A stretch of 64,000 nucleotides of DNA from Verrucomicrobiia bacterium (GTDB lineage Bacteria > Verrucomicrobiota > Verrucomicrobiia > Limisphaerales > Pedosphaeraceae): contig DATAUW010000003.1 of NCBI GenBank assembly GCA_036268055.1, positions 1 to 64,000 of the forward strand, written 5' to 3'. This document shows positions 25,849 to 33,921 of this stretch, one piece after another. The translations under genes were made by a program, and so were the position numbers. The notes under the pieces were generated by a model. It did not search any database. It saw only the letters and a list, made by a program, of their open reading frames with translations, and was not told the DNA's origin. Every line of letters begins with the position of its first letter. The stretch's first letter is position 1.

Positions 25849-27120
25849 ATGGCTGTATTCCAATATAAAGCCCTGCAAACCGACGGCAAAACCGCCGTGG
25901 GTGAACTCGAAGCCGGCGGACGCCAGGAAGCCTTCCGCCAGATGGAAGAGCGCGGCCTCAAGCCCATCAGCCTCTCGGAAAAATCCGGTGGCGCCGTCGC
26001 CAAACCCGCGCGCAACGGCCTCGCCGCTCCGGCCGCGGCGCCCGCGCCTTCGGCCGCATCCAAGCCGCTGTTCCAATCGCGCAAAGTCTCGCCGCGCATG
26101 CTGGAAAATTTCACCCGCCTGCTCTCAAGCTTGCTCGCCGCCGGCGTTCCGCTAAGCCGCGCGCTGGTGATTCTTTGCAAGGAAGCCGCGTCGCCTGCCG
26201 CCGCTGAACAATGGAAGCAAGTCCACAGCTCCGTGATTGACGGCGTGTCGCTGGCGGATTCCATGGCCCAATCGCCGGACACTTTTCCTCGTGTGTATGT
26301 CGCGATGGTTGAAGCGGGCGAAACCGGCGGTTTCCTCGATCTCGTGCTCGCGCAGATCGCGGATTTTCAGGCGCGCGAAAAAGACCTGCGCGGCAAAGTC
26401 ACCACCGCCATGATTTATCCGGTGATTCTGCTGTGCATGACCTTCGCCGTGCTGATTTTCCTGATGGTGTTTTTTATTCCGCGCTTTCAAACCATCTTCG
26501 TCAGTTTCGGCGCGCAACTTCCGCTGCTCACGCGTGGCATCATCGCCGTCAGCCGCGTGATGATTCATTATGGTGTATGGATGGCGGCGGCTGTGGCGAT
26601 CGGGGTTTTCCTGATTCGCGGCTGGATCGTATCTGAGAAAGGGCGGCGTTCATGGGAAGGCATTGTGTTGCGTTCGCCGATTGTCGGCCCGTTGATGGCG
26701 CAATTCGCCATGGCGCGTTTCTGCCGCATGTTGGGGACGTTGCTCGGCGCGGGCGTGCCGCTCGTGCAATCGCTCAACGTCGCGCGCAAATCCATCGGCA
26801 ACCAAATCCTCGTGGATGCCGTGTCCAACGCGATTGACCGCGTCAAGGAAGGCGGGCAACTCGGCAAAAGTCTCGCCGAGTGCAGCAATCTATTCAGCAG
26901 TTCCGTCGTTGAGATGATCGCGGTTGCGGAGGAAAGCGGACGCCTCGATCAGGAACTGGTGCGTATCGCGCTGGTGACAGAAAGCGACCTCGACCGCAAT
27001 TTGAAGACCGCCGTTTCCATCGCTGAGCCATTGATTTTGTTTTTCATGGCCACCGTCATCGGAACCATTTTCATCGGCATGCTGGTGCCGATCTTTACCT
27101 TGTCGTCTCATATTAAATAA
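25849..27120 (+). CDS. gspF: Type II secretion inner-membrane protein GspF
   Basis: The 423-residue protein is the polytopic platform protein of type II secretion and type IV pili. The N-terminus is soluble (FQYKALQTDGKTAVGELEAG), with an Ala/Pro-rich linker at about 50-75. Two homologous T2SF domains follow (LLAAGVPLSRALVILCKE and LLGAGVPLVQSLNVARKS). Three TM segments lie near residues 180-205, 235-265 and 390-420. Family length is normally about 405, so the linker explains the small excess. It begins 2 bases after gspE, so translation is probably coupled. Confidence 0.94.
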   Translation: MAVFQYKALQTDGKTAVGELEAGGRQEAFRQMEERGLKPISLSEKSGGAVAKPARNGLAAPAAAPAPSAASKPLFQSRKVSPRMLENFTRLLSSLLAAGVPLSRALVILCKEAASPAAAEQWKQVHSSVIDGVSLADSMAQSPDTFPRVYVAMVEAGETGGFLDLVLAQIADFQAREKDLRGKVTTAMIYPVILLCMTFAVLIFLMVFFIPRFQTIFVSFGAQLPLLTRGIIAVSRVMIHYGVWMAAAVAIGVFLIRGWIVSEKGRRSWEGIVLRSPIVGPLMAQFAMARFCRMLGTLLGAGVPLVQSLNVARKSIGNQILVDAVSNAIDRVKEGGQLGKSLAECSNLFSSSVVEMIAVAEESGRLDQELVRIALVTESDLDRNLKTAVSIAEPLILFFMATVIGTIFIGMLVPIFTLSSHIK

Positions 27121-27139
27121 ATTCAAAATCCATCGAACT

Positions 27140-27571
27140 ATGAAAATAAATCGCAGCAACTATCGTAGCTATACTGGCGCGCGCTCCGCATTTACCCTGA
27201 TCGAACTTTTGTTGGTGCTGGTCATCCTGGGCATCCTTGCGGCCATCGTCGTGCCGAGATTCGGCGGCGTCAGCGCCAACGCGCAGAAGAAAGCGGCGGC
27301 CACGCAGATCAGCACGCTCGCTACTTCGCTGGATATGTTCGAGGTGGACAACGGCCATTATCCCAAGTCGCTGAACGACCTTATGGTGCAGCCGCGCGAT
27401 TCCCAAAACTGGCATCAATATATGGAGTCCATCCCCGTTGATCCCTGGCAGCATCCTTACGTTTATGTGGCTCCGGGCAAGCACCGCCCGAATTCCTATG
27501 ACCTGTCGTCCATGGGGCCGGATGGAAGACCGGGAGGCGATGATGACATCGTTAACTGGCAAACGAAATAA
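27140..27571 (+). CDS. gspG: Major pseudopilin GspG
   Basis: The 143-residue protein has a 17-18-residue leader followed by the prepilin signature AFTLIELLLVLVILGILAAI, with Glu at mature position 5. The globular domain contains PKSLNDLMVQP, DPWQHPYVYV and the calcium-site loop SSMGPDGRPGGDDDIVNW, all typical of GspG. It forms the shaft of the pseudopilus that pushes substrates through the secretin. The processing peptidase GspO is not in this window. The gene follows gspF by 19 bases. Confidence 0.94.
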   Translation: MKINRSNYRSYTGARSAFTLIELLLVLVILGILAAIVVPRFGGVSANAQKKAAATQISTLATSLDMFEVDNGHYPKSLNDLMVQPRDSQNWHQYMESIPVDPWQHPYVYVAPGKHRPNSYDLSSMGPDGRPGGDDDIVNWQTK

Positions 27572-27959
27572 ATGGCGGCTGGCATTTAATACCTGCGCCG
27601 CGATTTTTTTTCTGATTGTGATTAGCGGAATATTGTCACCAATATTTTTTCCAATCTCGCATACCAGTAAAAATGCGCTAATGAAGGCCGCGAAAACCCA
27701 AATGAAAACTTTCGGAGCCGTATTGGAAATGTATCGCCACGATACCGGGCAGTTTCCGAATGGCCTCGTGGATTTGATGGTGCGCCCGGCGGCAGCGACA
27801 AATTGGACACAATATATGGAAGCCATTCCGATTGATCCCTGGGGACATCCATATATCTATATTTTTCCCGGCGAAAAGGATTCCAACACGTTTGGCCTTT
27901 CGTCAGCCGGGCCGGACGGACGTTTAGGAACCAAAGATGATATTGTTTATCAACCATGA
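27543..27959 (+). CDS. GspG-like protein lacking the prepilin cleavage motif
   Basis: From ATG 27543, overlapping the end of gspG by 29 bases, 138 residues are encoded. The C-terminal 95 residues repeat the GspG fold: FPNGLVDLMVRP, then QYMEAIPIDPWGHPYIYI and the calcium loop SSAGPDGRLGTKDDIVY. The N-terminus instead has an ordinary TM segment (FNTCAAIFFLIVISGILSPI) preceded by a basic stretch, with no G/A-FTLIE site and no Glu5. It therefore should not be processed or polymerised like a pseudopilin. It may be a membrane-anchored regulator or assembly factor derived from gspG. No frame error is apparent: the upstream sequence belongs to gspG in another frame. Confidence 0.75.
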   Translation: MTSLTGKRNKWRLAFNTCAAIFFLIVISGILSPIFFPISHTSKNALMKAAKTQMKTFGAVLEMYRHDTGQFPNGLVDLMVRPAAATNWTQYMEAIPIDPWGHPYIYIFPGEKDSNTFGLSSAGPDGRLGTKDDIVYQP

Positions 27960-28458
27960 ACAGCACAGCGGGCCACGCCATCGCCGCGCATTCACGCTCA
28001 TTGAGTTGATGCTGGTGATGGTGTTGCTGACGATTGTGATTTCATTGGTGGTTCCGCAGTTGGAAACATTTTTTGCCGGTCGCACGCTGAATTCGGAAGT
28101 GCAGCAGTTTGTGGCGTTGACACATTACGGGCAGAGTCGGGCGGCGTCCGAAGGCGTGCCGATGTTGCTGTGGGTGGACCCCGGCGCGGGCCAGTATGGT
28201 TTGGAACAGGAACCGGGTTACAACGATACCGACCCGAAGTCCGTGGAATACAGCGTGGGTGAAGGCGTGAAAATCGGCATCCCCAAGAACGGCATAAAAG
28301 CGGTCAAGCGCGGCAAGATGCAGGGCATCCATTTTTCGCCGGATGGAAATGTGGTGAAAGACACGAGCCTCGCGAGTGTGTTTTTTCAGGAAGGCAAGCA
28401 TGCGCCGGTGATCATCGGTCAGACGGCGAACGGGTTGAGTTATGAAGTGCAAAACTAA
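27937..28458 (+). CDS. gspH: Minor pseudopilin GspH
   Basis: The 173-residue protein starts at 27937, overlapping the previous gene by 23 bases. It has an 18-residue leader (MILFINHEQHSGPRHRRA) and the prepilin helix FTLIELMLVMVLLTIVISLV. The rest is a GspH/FimT-like beta domain (FVALTHYGQSRAASEGVPML, later GIHFSPDGNV). GspH joins the pseudopilus tip or shaft. It is the first of the minor pseudopilin genes H-I-J-K in standard order. Confidence 0.85.
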   Translation: MILFINHEQHSGPRHRRAFTLIELMLVMVLLTIVISLVVPQLETFFAGRTLNSEVQQFVALTHYGQSRAASEGVPMLLWVDPGAGQYGLEQEPGYNDTDPKSVEYSVGEGVKIGIPKNGIKAVKRGKMQGIHFSPDGNVVKDTSLASVFFQEGKHAPVIIGQTANGLSYEVQN

Positions 28459-28927
28459 AATACGAAACAGACTGGCGTGCCCGCAGAAATGCGCGGCGAC
28501 GCGCGTGCCGTATTTTGGCTACACGCTGATCGAATTGATCGTCTGCCTCGCATTGATGGCGGCGGTGATTCCGATCATCGTCCAGGGCTTGCACACAGCC
28601 GCGCTCGCGGGTGAAGTTTCCGAACGCAAGGCCCTCGCGGCGCGCATCGCCGACCGCGTGTTGAACGAAACCATCGTCAACGGCCAGACAATCACCGCGA
28701 CCAGCGGTTCCGAGCAGCAAGGCCCATTTCAATTTCATTGGACGGTGAAAAACGAACCGTGGACGCAAGCGGGCGGACTCGCGGCGAATGAAAATGCCAA
28801 CGGCGTGAATCAGGGCGTCGTGAACGAAAACCTGATTCACCAGCTTTCCGTGGATGTAGTTTACACCGCGCAAGGCAAGAATTTTTCCGTCCACCTCAGC
28901 ACGCTCATCAACACCTCGCAACCGTGA
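28442..28927 (+). CDS. gspI: Minor pseudopilin GspI
   Basis: The 161-residue protein has a 26-residue basic leader ending in Gly, followed by YTLIELIVCLALMAAVIPII, a prepilin helix with Tyr instead of Phe at the mature +1 position. The remainder (LAARIADRVLNETIVNGQTI, then GPFQFHWTVKNEPW) agrees with the GspI tip pseudopilin. It overlaps gspH by 17 bases and gspJ by 4 (ATGA), so it is part of a coupled series. Confidence 0.83.
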   Translation: MKCKTKIRNRLACPQKCAATRVPYFGYTLIELIVCLALMAAVIPIIVQGLHTAALAGEVSERKALAARIADRVLNETIVNGQTITATSGSEQQGPFQFHWTVKNEPWTQAGGLAANENANGVNQGVVNENLIHQLSVDVVYTAQGKNFSVHLSTLINTSQP

Positions 28928-29928
28928 ACCCTGCGCTCAAATCATCCAGTGCAACGGACAACGCGAGACTCCGCGAGCGAGGCGAAGTGGCGTGTATGCC
29001 GGCGCGCGCATCCACACAATACGCGTGTACAGAATTCTTCTCCTTCTCCGCCGCCGCCAGCGGGGGAGAGGGCCGGGGAGAGGTGGTCCCCTCCGTTCCG
29101 CCAGTTGTGAGAGTGCGCCCGTTGAGAGATACCATCGTTTTGTTGGAAGATAAAACCCTCCTCACCCCTTGCCCTCTCCTCCATGAAGGGTCATGGAGGA
29201 GAGGGAGTTCAGTTTCGGAAAATTTTACCCCTCGGGACAGTGCTGCATCGTCTCGGAGCTTTTCGCGCGAGCGCGATGCCTTTACCCTGATCGAACTGCT
29301 CATCGCCGTGGCCATTTCCGCCATCGTGCTCATTTCCATCAGCACCTTGTTTTTCGGCGCGATGAACTTGCGCGAGCGCGCGAGTGAATCCGCGGGCCGC
29401 ACGGCGCCGGTGGACCGCGCCATCGCGATCATGAAGCGCGACCTCGAAAATATCGTGCCCGTGGGCAAGCTCGCCGGTCCGATGGGCAGCGACGCCGTCG
29501 GCATCGGCATGGTTCAGCCCTCGCTTTTGGAAATTTTTACCGGCAGCGCGATGATCACGCCGGACGTGCCGTGGGGCGACGTCCAAAAAATTGATTATTC
29601 ACTGCAAGCGCCGGCCGGCCGTAACAACCTCGGTCGCGACCTTGTCCGCGGCGTGACGCGCAATCTCCTCGATCCCACCGGCACGCTGCCGCCCGATGCG
29701 CAGGTGCTTCTGCCGGGAGTCCAGACACTGCAATTTTCCTTTTACGACGGCACGAATTGGAACGACACCTGGAGCACCACGCTCTCGAACATCCCCATCG
29801 CCATTCGCGTGTTGATCAGTTTCGCCACCACGAAAAGCGATGCGGCCACCAAGCCGCCCGTGAATTTCGTGGTTCCCATCGTCACGTGGTCGAATACCAA
29901 TTCCATCACGAACCAAATCAGCAACTGA
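28924..29928 (+). CDS. gspJ: Minor pseudopilin GspJ with a 119-residue leader containing a repeat insertion
   Basis: The prepilin helix FTLIELLIAVAISAIVLISI begins only at residue 120. From there on the protein is a normal GspJ (about 215 residues; FFGAMNLRERASESAGRTAP, then VQTLQFSFYDGTNW). The first 119 residues are low-complexity and contain the translation of a palindromic repeat (TPCPLLHEGSWRRG) and a GGEGRGE stretch. Class III leaders are usually under 30 residues, so a repeat element seems to have landed between the start codon and the prepilin helix without breaking the frame. An unseen internal start near 29200 is possible, but I find no RBS-led ATG there. The stop overlaps gspK (TGATG). 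Confidence 0.8.
   Translation: MNPALKSSSATDNARLRERGEVACMPARASTQYACTEFFSFSAAASGGEGRGEVVPSVPPVVRVRPLRDTIVLLEDKTLLTPCPLLHEGSWRRGSSVSENFTPRDSAASSRSFSRERDAFTLIELLIAVAISAIVLISISTLFFGAMNLRERASESAGRTAPVDRAIAIMKRDLENIVPVGKLAGPMGSDAVGIGMVQPSLLEIFTGSAMITPDVPWGDVQKIDYSLQAPAGRNNLGRDLVRGVTRNLLDPTGTLPPDAQVLLPGVQTLQFSFYDGTNWNDTWSTTLSNIPIAIRVLISFATTKSDAATKPPVNFVVPIVTWSNTNSITNQISN
29041..29205. repeat. Palindromic repeat element inside the gspJ frame
   Basis: The right part is a perfect 15-bp inverted repeat, CCCTCTCCTCCATGA (29172-29186) and TCATGGAGGAGAGGG (29191-29205), with a 4-base loop. The left part has the GGGGGAGAGGGCCGGGGAGAGG block (about 29065-29086), opposed to CTTCTCCTTCTCC (29037-29049). It resembles the hairpin at 57-86. 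The element stays open in the gspJ frame, like protein-coding palindromic elements described in Rickettsia. Confidence 0.7.
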
Positions 29929-31298
29929 TGAATCTGCGCCCAAATAAAGCTGCCAGCATCGCCGGGTCGGAATACGGCTCGGTGCTGATTATTGTGCTGT
30001 GGATCATTTTTGGGCTCATCAGCATCACGCTTTATTTCGCGCACTCCATGAGCTTCGAGTTGCACACGGCGGACAACCGCGTGGCGGGCATGGAAGCCGA
30101 GCAAGCCATCGAAGGCGCGCGCCGCTACATCACCTGTGTGCTCTCGAACGTGAACGCCATCGGCATCCTCCCCGATCCCGCGACGTATCAGAACGAAGCC
30201 GTGCCCGTCGGCAACGCCCATTTCTGGCTCATCGGCCGCGGTGACGATACCCAGACTCCCGTGACCTCGCCGCACTTCGGGTTGATTGACGAATCCTCGA
30301 AGATCAACCTCAACAGCGCTTCGAGCAATGTCCTGTTTAATCTTCCGCGCATGACACCCGAGGTGATCGCGAATATTCTGGCATGGCGCAGCACGAACAC
30401 CACCACGCAATCCGGCGGTGCGGAGTCCGACACCTATCAAACGCTCCAGCCGCCTTACACCGCGAAGAATGCGCCCTTTGAAACCGTGGATGAGCTTCGC
30501 CTGGTTTATGGCATGGACATGGACACTCTCTACGGTGAGGATGCCAACCTGAACGGCGTGCTTGATCCCAATGAAAATGACGGCGACGCCTTGCCACCTT
30601 CCGACAATATGAACGGCACGCTCGATCCGGGCTTGCTGGAATATTGCACCGTCTATTCCGCCGAACCCGCGACCGACAGCAATGGCGCGACCCGCATCAA
30701 TGTCACGAGCGCGATCAATGAGACCACGCTGAAAAACATGATGATTACTAATGGCATCGCTGCCAATCGCGCGGATCAAATCATCGCGGCATCCGGCGTT
30801 GCCAATACCGGCACGACTTTCACGAGCGTGTTGCAATTTTATTATCGCAGCGGAATGTCCGTGACGGAATTTCCAAAAATCGAAGGCAGTTTGCGCGGCG
30901 CATCGCTCGTCGGCCTGATCAATGTGAACACCGCCAGCGAGGCCGTGCTCGCGTGCCTGCCCGGATTGACCAACGGCGAAGCCGCCCAACTCGTGCAATA
31001 TCGCCAGCAGAACACGAATAATATCAGCCAGACGCCCTCGATGGTTTGGGTGACGCAAGTGTTGTCGCAGCAGGACGCCGTCGCCGCCGGGCCGTACCTC
31101 ACCGGGCACAGTTATCAGTTCATGGCGGACGTCGCGGCCCTCGGGCATGAGGGGCGGGGTTACCGCCGCACCCGGTTTATTTTTGACACCCGGCAGGGGA
31201 TTCCGATTGTCCTGCATCGGCAGGACTTGAGCGAGCTGGGCTGGGCGCTCGGCAAAGACGTGCGGGACAAATGGCTCCTCGGCAAACAGAAACCATGA
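29928..31298 (+). CDS. gspK: Minor pseudopilin GspK
   Basis: The start at ATG 29928 overlaps the gspJ stop (TGATG) and gives 456 residues. The N-terminal helix (GSVLIIVLWIIFGLISITLY) lacks a classical FTLIE box, as in other GspK proteins. It is followed by the large alpha domain typical of GspK, with two helix-hairpin-helix-like SAM repeats (KINLNSASSNVLFNLPRMTP and GLINVNTASEAVLACLPGLT). A calcium-type Asp/Asn-rich insert (DANLNGVLDPNENDGDALP) lies between them. GspK caps the pseudopilus tip with I and J. It overlaps the next gene by ATGA. Confidence 0.9.
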   Translation: MNLRPNKAASIAGSEYGSVLIIVLWIIFGLISITLYFAHSMSFELHTADNRVAGMEAEQAIEGARRYITCVLSNVNAIGILPDPATYQNEAVPVGNAHFWLIGRGDDTQTPVTSPHFGLIDESSKINLNSASSNVLFNLPRMTPEVIANILAWRSTNTTTQSGGAESDTYQTLQPPYTAKNAPFETVDELRLVYGMDMDTLYGEDANLNGVLDPNENDGDALPPSDNMNGTLDPGLLEYCTVYSAEPATDSNGATRINVTSAINETTLKNMMITNGIAANRADQIIAASGVANTGTTFTSVLQFYYRSGMSVTEFPKIEGSLRGASLVGLINVNTASEAVLACLPGLTNGEAAQLVQYRQQNTNNISQTPSMVWVTQVLSQQDAVAAGPYLTGHSYQFMADVAALGHEGRGYRRTRFIFDTRQGIPIVLHRQDLSELGWALGKDVRDKWLLGKQKP

Positions 31299-32737
31299 TC
31301 AAACTTCCAAAAACCAAACGCGCTTCGTCGGTGCTGGGCATCAGCCTCGACGGCAATCGCCTTGAGGCCGTCGTGATGCGCCGGAATGGTTCGCTGCAAA
31401 TCCAGCAGACACTTTCCGTGCCGCTGGCGCTCTCGCCCTTGAGCGGCGATCCCGAACTCGTCGGCCGCGAAATCCGCAATCACCTCGATCAGGCGGGCAT
31501 CCGCGAGCGCCGTTGCGCCGTGTGCCTCCCGCTGAACTGGGTGCTCACGGTGCAGACCAAATTGCCCGACCTGCCGGAAGAAGACATCGCCAGTTTCCTG
31601 GCGCTTGAATCCGAACGCGGTTTTCCTTCGGGCCACGAGAATTTATACATCGCCGATTCGCGCGTGCGCGTCGCCGGTGGCGAACAATACGCCACGCTGC
31701 TGGGCATTCCGCGAAATCATATTGCGATTCTTGAGCGCGCCTTGAAAGCCGCGCAACTGAAGCCGCTCACTTTTTCCATCGGCATCACCGCGCTTGCCGC
31801 CGCCGGCACGGAATCACAACCCGGCCTGTTGACCCTCGGCATCGCGCCGCACGGAATTGATTTGCAAGTCAGCGCGGGCGGAGGCATCGCGGCGTTGCGC
31901 TCGCTCGATGGTGCGCTGGACACCGATGCCGCGCTCAAGGGCATTGACGCCGACCTCGTGGCGCGCGAAATCCGCATCACGCTCGGCCAGTTGCCCGCCG
32001 CCTTCGGCAAGGATGTTCGCCTCGCGCGCATTTATAGCCGCGGCGAAATCGCGCGCCAGTTCAATACCGACATCGCCCGCCGTCTCGAAGGCATGGGCCT
32101 CAAAGTCGAATTGATGGACCGCGCTTCCGACGCGCAATTTTCCACCGCGCCCTCGCCGGACATCGCGCTTTCACCCGCGCTCGCGCTCGCCGCGAATTTC
32201 CTTCGCAGCGGGCTTTCCAGGCCGGAATTTTTGCCGCCGAAAGTCCATCCCTGGCAGCAATTCATCAACAACAATCTGGCCTCGCGGAAATTCGGTTGGG
32301 TCGGCGCGGCGGCGGGCGGCGCGGCGGCGATCGTCATCATCGCTTTCCTCATCCAGCAATGGCAAATTTCGCGGCTCGAAAACCGCTGGCACGGCATGTC
32401 GGCGCAAGTGGCTGAATTATCCCATGCGCAGGACCAGATCCGCCGATTTCGTCCGTGGTACGACCGTTCGTTCCGCGCGATGCGCATCATGAAAGCCATC
32501 ACCGAGGCGTTTCCTGAAGCGGGCTATGTCTCCGCGAAGAATCTCGAAATCCACGATTTGTCGAACGTGACCTGCTCCGGCGTGGCGCGGGACAATCAAT
32601 CTTATCTCGCGCTGCTGGCGAAATTGCGCGCCGACAGCGAAGTGACGGATTTAAAAACAGAAATGGTGCGCGGCCAGGCGCCGGTGCAATTCACTCTGAA
32701 CTTTCAATGGGAAGCCAACAATGCCACTGGAAATTAA
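31295..32737 (+). CDS. gspL: GspL-type platform protein (PilM-PilN fusion architecture)
   Basis: The 480-residue protein starts at 31295 in an ATGA overlap with gspK. Its cytoplasmic N-terminal part is an actin-like PilM/GspL domain (SVLGISLDGNRLEAVVMRRN, then LPDLPEEDIASFLALESERG). One TM segment lies near residues 333-357 (VGAAAGGAAAIVIIAFLIQQ), followed by a coiled-coil/periplasmic ferredoxin-like PilN part. GspL recruits the ATPase GspE to the membrane and pairs with GspM. Single-chain PilM-PilN is the normal GspL layout. The assignment is strengthened by gene order K-L-M. Confidence 0.82.
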   Translation: MIKLPKTKRASSVLGISLDGNRLEAVVMRRNGSLQIQQTLSVPLALSPLSGDPELVGREIRNHLDQAGIRERRCAVCLPLNWVLTVQTKLPDLPEEDIASFLALESERGFPSGHENLYIADSRVRVAGGEQYATLLGIPRNHIAILERALKAAQLKPLTFSIGITALAAAGTESQPGLLTLGIAPHGIDLQVSAGGGIAALRSLDGALDTDAALKGIDADLVAREIRITLGQLPAAFGKDVRLARIYSRGEIARQFNTDIARRLEGMGLKVELMDRASDAQFSTAPSPDIALSPALALAANFLRSGLSRPEFLPPKVHPWQQFINNNLASRKFGWVGAAAGGAAAIVIIAFLIQQWQISRLENRWHGMSAQVAELSHAQDQIRRFRPWYDRSFRAMRIMKAITEAFPEAGYVSAKNLEIHDLSNVTCSGVARDNQSYLALLAKLRADSEVTDLKTEMVRGQAPVQFTLNFQWEANNATGN

Positions 32738-33266
32738 AAATCGCCAAAAACTCCTGATGATCCTCGCCGGGATCGCGGTGGGACTTTACGTCGGCGACAC
32801 GGTCATCCTCACGCCGCTGATCAATAGCTGGCATGCGCGCACCGACCGCATCGCCGATTTGCGCAAGCAGGTGGACGACGGCGAGCGCATGATCCGGCGT
32901 GCCGACCTCGTTCGCGGGCGTTGGGATGAAATGCAAACGAACGCGCTGCCCTCGAATGTTTCGCAGGCCGAGGCCGACATGCTGACCGCGCTCGACCACT
33001 GGGAACGCCGTGCCGGGCTCACGCGCATCTCGATCAAGCCGCAATGGAAACAGCCCGAGGACGATTACATGACGCTCGAATGCCGCGTGGATTATACCGG
33101 TGACATGTCGCGCATTTCCCGGTTTCTTTATGAGGTGGAAAATGATCGCATGGGCGTGAAAGTGGATAACGTGGAAATTTCGTCGCGCGACGATTCCGGG
33201 CGCACGCTCTCGCTCGGCCTCGAAGTCAGCGGCCTGCTCCTCAACCCGCCCCCGCAACCCCAATGA
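32721..33266 (+). CDS. gspM: GspM/PilO-like platform protein
   Basis: The 181-residue protein has a short cytoplasmic N-terminus, one TM segment (LLMILAGIAVGLYVGDTVIL) and a coiled coil (LINSWHARTDRIADLRKQVD). A periplasmic ferredoxin-like domain (YTGDMSRISRFLYEVENDRM, later VDNVEISSRD) follows. This is the PilO/GspM fold, the partner of GspL in the inner-membrane platform. It overlaps gspL by 17 bases and the next gene by 4 (ATGA). Confidence 0.8.
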   Translation: MPLEIKNRQKLLMILAGIAVGLYVGDTVILTPLINSWHARTDRIADLRKQVDDGERMIRRADLVRGRWDEMQTNALPSNVSQAEADMLTALDHWERRAGLTRISIKPQWKQPEDDYMTLECRVDYTGDMSRISRFLYEVENDRMGVKVDNVEISSRDDSGRTLSLGLEVSGLLLNPPPQPQ

Positions 33267-33916
33267 AGCCCAAATCATTTAAAATATTTTTATTGGCGGG
33301 CTTGCTGGCCGCGAGCGCAACGGCGCGCGCGCAGGACACGAATGCGGTCGCGGGCACAAACGCGGTCGCAACCACCAATGCCAATTCCAGCGCCACTGCC
33401 GCCAGCAACAGCATGGCAGTGACGGATTTTCATTCGTTCGATTTGATCTCGAAACGAAATATTTTTGATCCGACTCGTTCGGGGACGAGAATTATTCGAC
33501 GCACCGAACGCCCGCCGCGCGTGGATTCGTTCACCCTGGTGGGCACGATGAGTTATGAGCAGGGGCGGTACGCGTTTTTCGATAGCAACAGTTCGGAATA
33601 CCGCAAGACGCTGAAACCGATGGATAAAATTGCGGGATATAAGATCACGCAGATCGCCGACGACCATATCGTGCTGGCGGCGTCGAGCAACCGGACGTTT
33701 AATTTGCCCGTCGGCATGCGCATGCGGCGGCAGGAAGGCGGCTCGTGGCGGAAGGCGGACGGTTCGGACGCGGACGAGACGTCCATTTCCACGCCGTCGG
33801 ATTCCACCGGCAGCAACACAGCGATAACTGGGAGTCCGGCGAGCGCGCCGGAATCGAGCGGCCCGGAGAGTGATGTGATGAAGCGAATGATGATGAAGCG
33901 AATGAGCGAAAAATAA
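33263..33916 (+). CDS. GspC/PilP-like periplasmic connector
   Basis: The 217-residue protein carries a cleavable-looking signal (SFKIFLLAGLLAASATARAQ) and a Thr/Asn/Ala-rich linker. A homology-region-like domain begins at FDLISKRNIFDPTR and continues through VDSFTLVGTMSYEQGRYAFF and KITQIADDHIVL. GspC and PilP use this domain to link the platform to the secretin N0 domain. True GspC has a TM anchor; the leader here could be either an uncleaved anchor or a signal. The Ser/Met/Arg-rich tail is probably disordered. It lies directly before the secretin genes, as gspC often does. Confidence 0.7.
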   Translation: MKPKSFKIFLLAGLLAASATARAQDTNAVAGTNAVATTNANSSATAASNSMAVTDFHSFDLISKRNIFDPTRSGTRIIRRTERPPRVDSFTLVGTMSYEQGRYAFFDSNSSEYRKTLKPMDKIAGYKITQIADDHIVLAASSNRTFNLPVGMRMRRQEGGSWRKADGSDADETSISTPSDSTGSNTAITGSPASAPESSGPESDVMKRMMMKRMSEK

Positions 33917-33921
33917 AACCT

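Noticed and set aside
29742-31217. 491-residue minus-strand frame across gspK
   Set aside because: It is the antisense shadow of GspK, which has clear family motifs and coupled neighbours.
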